Position numbers and translations under genes: made by a program. From the NCBI RefSeq assembly GCF_014947265.1, contig NZ_JADCNK010000019.1, forward strand, positions 1 through 64,000: a stretch of 64,000 bases of DNA. Direction: 5' to 3'. The first letter of the stretch is position 1; each line of letters opens with the position of its first letter. The notes below the pieces were generated by a model. The model did no database searches. It was given only the letters and a program-made list of their open reading frames with translations, and was not told where the DNA came from. Below, in pieces: positions 61,018 to 64,000 of this stretch. Source of the stretch: Pedobacter sp014947265 (lineage in GTDB: Bacteria; Bacteroidota; Bacteroidia; Sphingobacteriales; Sphingobacteriaceae).

Positions 61018-61986
61018 ATGTTAGAAACGCAGTTTGCAGATATTGTCAGCTTAATTAAAAATGCCCGGGCAGTGGCATTGAAAACTGTTAATTCTACATT
61101 AATAAACCTATATTGGAATATTGGTGAGTATATACACAACAGAGTTAAAAACGCCGAATGGGGACAATCAGTTGTAAAGCAACTAGCAGAATTTTTATCA
61201 AAGAATGAACCTGATTTAAAAGGTTTTTCGGATAAAAACCTTTGGCGGATGAAACAGTTTTATGAAAGCTATAGAGATTATCCAAAACTCTCAACACTGC
61301 TGAGAGAAATTAGCTGGACTCACAATCTGATTATTCTTTCTAGGTTAAAATCAATTGAGGAAAAAGAATTCTATTTAAAACTTTGTCTAAAAGAAAAATA
61401 TAGTAAGAGAGAGCTTGAAAGACAGATATCTGCTAGTCATTACGAAAGATCTATAATGGGAAATACAAAACTCTCACCAGTGGTGAGAGTTTTACAAAAC
61501 GAGATTGAAACCATATTCAAAGATACTTATGTATTTGAATTGCTTAATCTTTCCGAACCTCACAGCGAAAACGATCTGCAGAAAAATTTAGTTTTAGAAA
61601 TGAAAAATTTCATCCTTGAACTTGGGAAAGATTTCTTATTTATTAGTGAAGAATATAAAATACAGGTCGGGAATAGCGATTTCTATATTGATCTTCTTTT
61701 TTACCATCGTGGCTTACAATGTTTAGTTGCATTTGAATTAAAGGTAGATAAATTTAAGCCCGAACATTTAGGTCAGTTAAATTTCTATTTGGAAGCTTTA
61801 GATAGAGATGTTAAAAAGTTAAATGAAAACCCAAGTATTGGTATTCTCCTCTGCAAAGATAAAGATAACGAAGTGGTAGAATATGCATTGAGCCGAAGTC
61901 TCTCTCCCACTTTAGTCGCAGAATACAAAACACAGCTTCCCGATAAAAAAATACTTCAAAGAAAAATACACGAATTATTCAAATAA
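61018..61986 (+). CDS. DUF1016/YhcG-family PDDEXK nuclease
   Basis: 322 residues. The DUF1016 N-terminal domain (8-150, INLYWNIGEYIHNRVKNAEW, LKGFSDKNLWRMKQFYE, SWTHNLIILSR) is a DNA-binding-like helical fold. The C-terminal YhcG nuclease domain (165-320) has DFYIDLLFYHRGLQCLVAFE LKV, giving the Asp ... Glu-x-Lys catalytic set of the PDDEXK superfamily, and GQLNFYLEAL. Family members are common in defence islands and phage-like regions. Here it lies alone between recQ and a peptidase-like gene, with no toxin or methylase beside it. Confidence 0.92.
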   Translation: MLETQFADIVSLIKNARAVALKTVNSTLINLYWNIGEYIHNRVKNAEWGQSVVKQLAEFLSKNEPDLKGFSDKNLWRMKQFYESYRDYPKLSTLLREISWTHNLIILSRLKSIEEKEFYLKLCLKEKYSKRELERQISASHYERSIMGNTKLSPVVRVLQNEIETIFKDTYVFELLNLSEPHSENDLQKNLVLEMKNFILELGKDFLFISEEYKIQVGNSDFYIDLLFYHRGLQCLVAFELKVDKFKPEHLGQLNFYLEALDRDVKKLNENPSIGILLCKDKDNEVVEYALSRSLSPTLVAEYKTQLPDKKILQRKIHELFK

Positions 61987-62000
61987 CCATCCAATATATA

Positions 62001-64000
62001 ATGAAACACCTCTATTTTTTATCCGCTCTTTCGTTATTATTTTTCAGTTCTTATGCCCAGGAAAAGAAATGGGACATTGAAAAGTACCAGGGCACTACAA
62101 AAAATTTCACCCTAAATACGGATGAAGGTACCTGGATGAATCTTGATGTAAGCGCCGACGGACAGGAAATTGTTTTTGATTTACTGGGTGATATCTACGT
62201 AATGCCCATTAGCGGTGGAGTAGCTAAACTGATCAGCGGAGGTATTGCATGGGATGTACAACCAAGGTTCAGCCCTAACGGGAAGTACATTTCTTATACA
62301 AGCGATAAGAGTGGAGGCGATAATATCTGGATCATGAACCGTGATGGTTCCGGCAAAAAGCAGGTTACCAAAGAGAGTTTCAGGTTATTGAATAATGCCA
62401 CCTGGATGCCCAACAGCGAATATCTGGTGGCTAGAAAACACTTCACGGCCAGCCGATCGTTAGGTGCCGGCGAAATGTGGATGTATAATATCAATGGTGG
62501 CGACGGTGTGCAGTTAACCAAACGTAAAAATGATCAGCAGGATGCTGGTGAGCCCAACGTTTCGCCCGACGGAAGATATCTTTATTTTAGCGAAGATGTG
62601 AGCCCTGGTCCAAATTTCGAATACAGTAAAGATCCTAACGGGATTATTTATGCCATCCGTCAGCTTGATTTAACGACAGGTAAATTAATTACCTTAATTG
62701 ATGAGCAAGGAGGTGCTTGTCGTCCGCAGGTTTCTCCCGATGGAAATTTAATTGCTTTTGTAAAACGGGTAAGGTTAAAATCTACTTTATATGTTCAGAA
62801 TATTAAAACGGGCGAAGAGTGGCCAGTAAATGAAGATTTATCCCACGATCAGCAGGAAACATGGGCGATTTTTGGCGTTTATCCGAATTTCGCCTGGACT
62901 CCGGATAGCAAAAGCATCATTTACTATGCTAAAGGCAAAATCAGGAAAACCGAAATAGGTACATTGATCAATAGTACCATTCCTTTCCAGGCCAATACCA
63001 TTCAAACGGTACAACAGGCTTTACATTTTGAGCAGCAGGTTTTCAGCAACGAGTTTTCGGCTAAAATGTTGAGGCAACTTACAACCTCACCTGATGGAAA
63101 AACCATCGTTTTTAATGCAGCAGGATACCTATACAAACAAGAATTACCGATAGGAAAACCAGAAAGATTAACAAATGGTTTGGATTTCGAATTCGAACCG
63201 GCTTTTAGTCCGGATGGAAAATATGTGGTTTATACTACCTGGAGCGATGAATTGCGTGGAGCAATAAAAAGAACCGATTTCAAATCAGGTAAAACTATCA
63301 CCCTGAGCGATGAAAAAGGTTTTTATTACTCTCCTCAATATTCAACCAAAGGTGATAAAATTGTTTTCAGAAAAGGAAGTGGAAATGATGTTTTAGGTTA
63401 TAATTATGGCCGTGGAACGGGAATTTTCATGATGCAGGCCAATGGTGGCGCTAAAACTTTGATTTCGGATAACGGCATCCGTCCACAGTTTAATAATACT
63501 GATACCCGTATTTATTTCCAAAGTTATGCAGATGGTAAAAAGGCATTGAAAAGCATCGATTTAAACGGCGCTAACGAAAGAACACACTTTACTTCACAAT
63601 ATGCCAATCAGTTCGTCATCAGTCCTGACAATAAGTGGGTGGCCTTTAACGAATTATTTAAAGTTTACATCACACCGATGATCAATATTGGTACAGCGCA
63701 AGATGCATCGGCAGGTAATAGTGCTATTCCGGTTACAAAAGTGACTACCGACGGTGGAACATACATTCAATGGAGCAACGATAGTAAAAGCTTGCATTGG
63801 ACATTAGGACCGAAATATTTCACCATTGATGTAAACAGTGCTTTCAATTTTGATGGCACTACACCTAAAACAGAAGCTTCATCTATCGATATCAATCTGG
63901 TTTTAAAAGCTGATGTTCCTACCGGAATTATGGCTTTAAAAGGTGCCAGAATCATTTCAATGAAAGGTGATGAAGTAATTGAAAACGGAACCATTCTTAC
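62001..64000 (+). CDS. TolB-like propeller/amidohydrolase protein, 5' part (runs off window)
   Basis: 666 codons are visible. MKHLYFLSALSLLFFSSYAQ is a signal peptide. It is followed by a TolB/PD40 beta-propeller with repeated SPDG/SPNGKY motifs (RFSPNGKYISYTSDKSGG, EPNVSPDGRYLYFSEDV, QVSPDGNLIAFVKR, AFSPDGKYVVYTT). The last visible residues, LKGARIISMKGDEVIENGTI, are the start of an amidohydrolase domain. Known full-length relatives are near 1,080 residues, so about 400 are missing. The propeller-amidohydrolase pairing occurs in secreted Bacteroidota enzymes of unknown substrate. It starts 14 bases after the DUF1016 gene stop. Confidence 0.9.
   Translation, partial: MKHLYFLSALSLLFFSSYAQEKKWDIEKYQGTTKNFTLNTDEGTWMNLDVSADGQEIVFDLLGDIYVMPISGGVAKLISGGIAWDVQPRFSPNGKYISYTSDKSGGDNIWIMNRDGSGKKQVTKESFRLLNNATWMPNSEYLVARKHFTASRSLGAGEMWMYNINGGDGVQLTKRKNDQQDAGEPNVSPDGRYLYFSEDVSPGPNFEYSKDPNGIIYAIRQLDLTTGKLITLIDEQGGACRPQVSPDGNLIAFVKRVRLKSTLYVQNIKTGEEWPVNEDLSHDQQETWAIFGVYPNFAWTPDSKSIIYYAKGKIRKTEIGTLINSTIPFQANTIQTVQQALHFEQQVFSNEFSAKMLRQLTTSPDGKTIVFNAAGYLYKQELPIGKPERLTNGLDFEFEPAFSPDGKYVVYTTWSDELRGAIKRTDFKSGKTITLSDEKGFYYSPQYSTKGDKIVFRKGSGNDVLGYNYGRGTGIFMMQANGGAKTLISDNGIRPQFNNTDTRIYFQSYADGKKALKSIDLNGANERTHFTSQYANQFVISPDNKWVAFNELFKVYITPMINIGTAQDASAGNSAIPVTKVTTDGGTYIQWSNDSKSLHWTLGPKYFTIDVNSAFNFDGTTPKTEASSIDINLVLKADVPTGIMALKGARIISMKGDEVIENGTIL

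Noticed and set aside
61018..61986. Defence island around the DUF1016 nuclease
   Set aside because: No methylase, toxin, antitoxin or other defence gene is adjacent; it sits between recQ and a secreted enzyme gene.

Overview
The window looks like chromosome of a Bacteroidota bacterium of the family Sphingobacteriaceae, most likely Pedobacter or a close relative. Pointers are AT-rich DNA, promoters of the Bacteroidota type (TTG, about 19 bases, TAnnTTTG), weak or absent Shine-Dalgarno sequences, an OMP_b-brl-type outer-membrane protein, a GLPGLI-like secreted protein, a fused CcoN/CcoO cbb3 oxidase, and many short palindromic intergenic repeats. No rRNA, tRNA or CRISPR array was seen.

Layout. 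1-4200: small secreted or acidic hypothetical proteins and a DJ-1/PfpI (Hsp31-like) protein. 4220-20600: an accessory island on the minus strand. It holds a tight operon (18567 down to 4887) led by a small His/Ala-rich helical protein, followed by four proteins carrying GT2-type glycosyltransferase and radical-SAM or SPASM modules in unusual fusions, a PIG-L-like protein with a possible peptide-recognition domain, a GT4 glycosyltransferase, a small-molecule kinase-like protein, a PhyH-type dioxygenase with an HxG motif, a class III aminotransferase and a GNAT. A GT-B-like protein sits just upstream. The island is bracketed by a broken copy (4220-4777) and an intact copy (20623-21315) of one response-regulator gene. 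Its upstream end also holds a decayed DoxX-like gene and a 147-bp MITE whose empty site is visible at about 25.5 kb. This island is the best candidate for an undescribed system: a pathway that modifies a protein or peptide, or builds an amino-sugar glycoside.

20623-25250: an OmpR-type two-component pair divergent from an outer-membrane receptor, with three TTAACC boxes at exact 10-bp spacing between them. 25610-40591: microaerobic respiration. This covers the cbb3 oxidase and its assembly set (ccoI, ccoS, ccoN/O, ccoQ, ccoP, ccoG, ccoH, TauE-like), hemN, a FixL-like haem-PAS kinase, a receiver-CRP fusion regulator that could combine the roles of FixJ and FixK, and a large uncharacterised Cys-rich protein. 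40889-42358: a quinone-reductase-like enzyme and a lone receiver. 42402-47391: glycerol use (glpR divergent from glpD-glpK-glpF).

47849-64000: mainly housekeeping. An exonuclease overlaps a CBS/DUF294 protein. The thrS-infC-rpmI-rplT operon has a TTG start on infC. Then come a lipoprotein, an acyltransferase, a GLPGLI-like protein, a LutA-like Fe-S protein, an MFS transporter, recQ, a DUF1016/YhcG nuclease, and the first part of a TolB-propeller/amidohydrolase protein that runs off the window.

All assignments were made by reading the sequence. No alignment, profile search or structure prediction was run.
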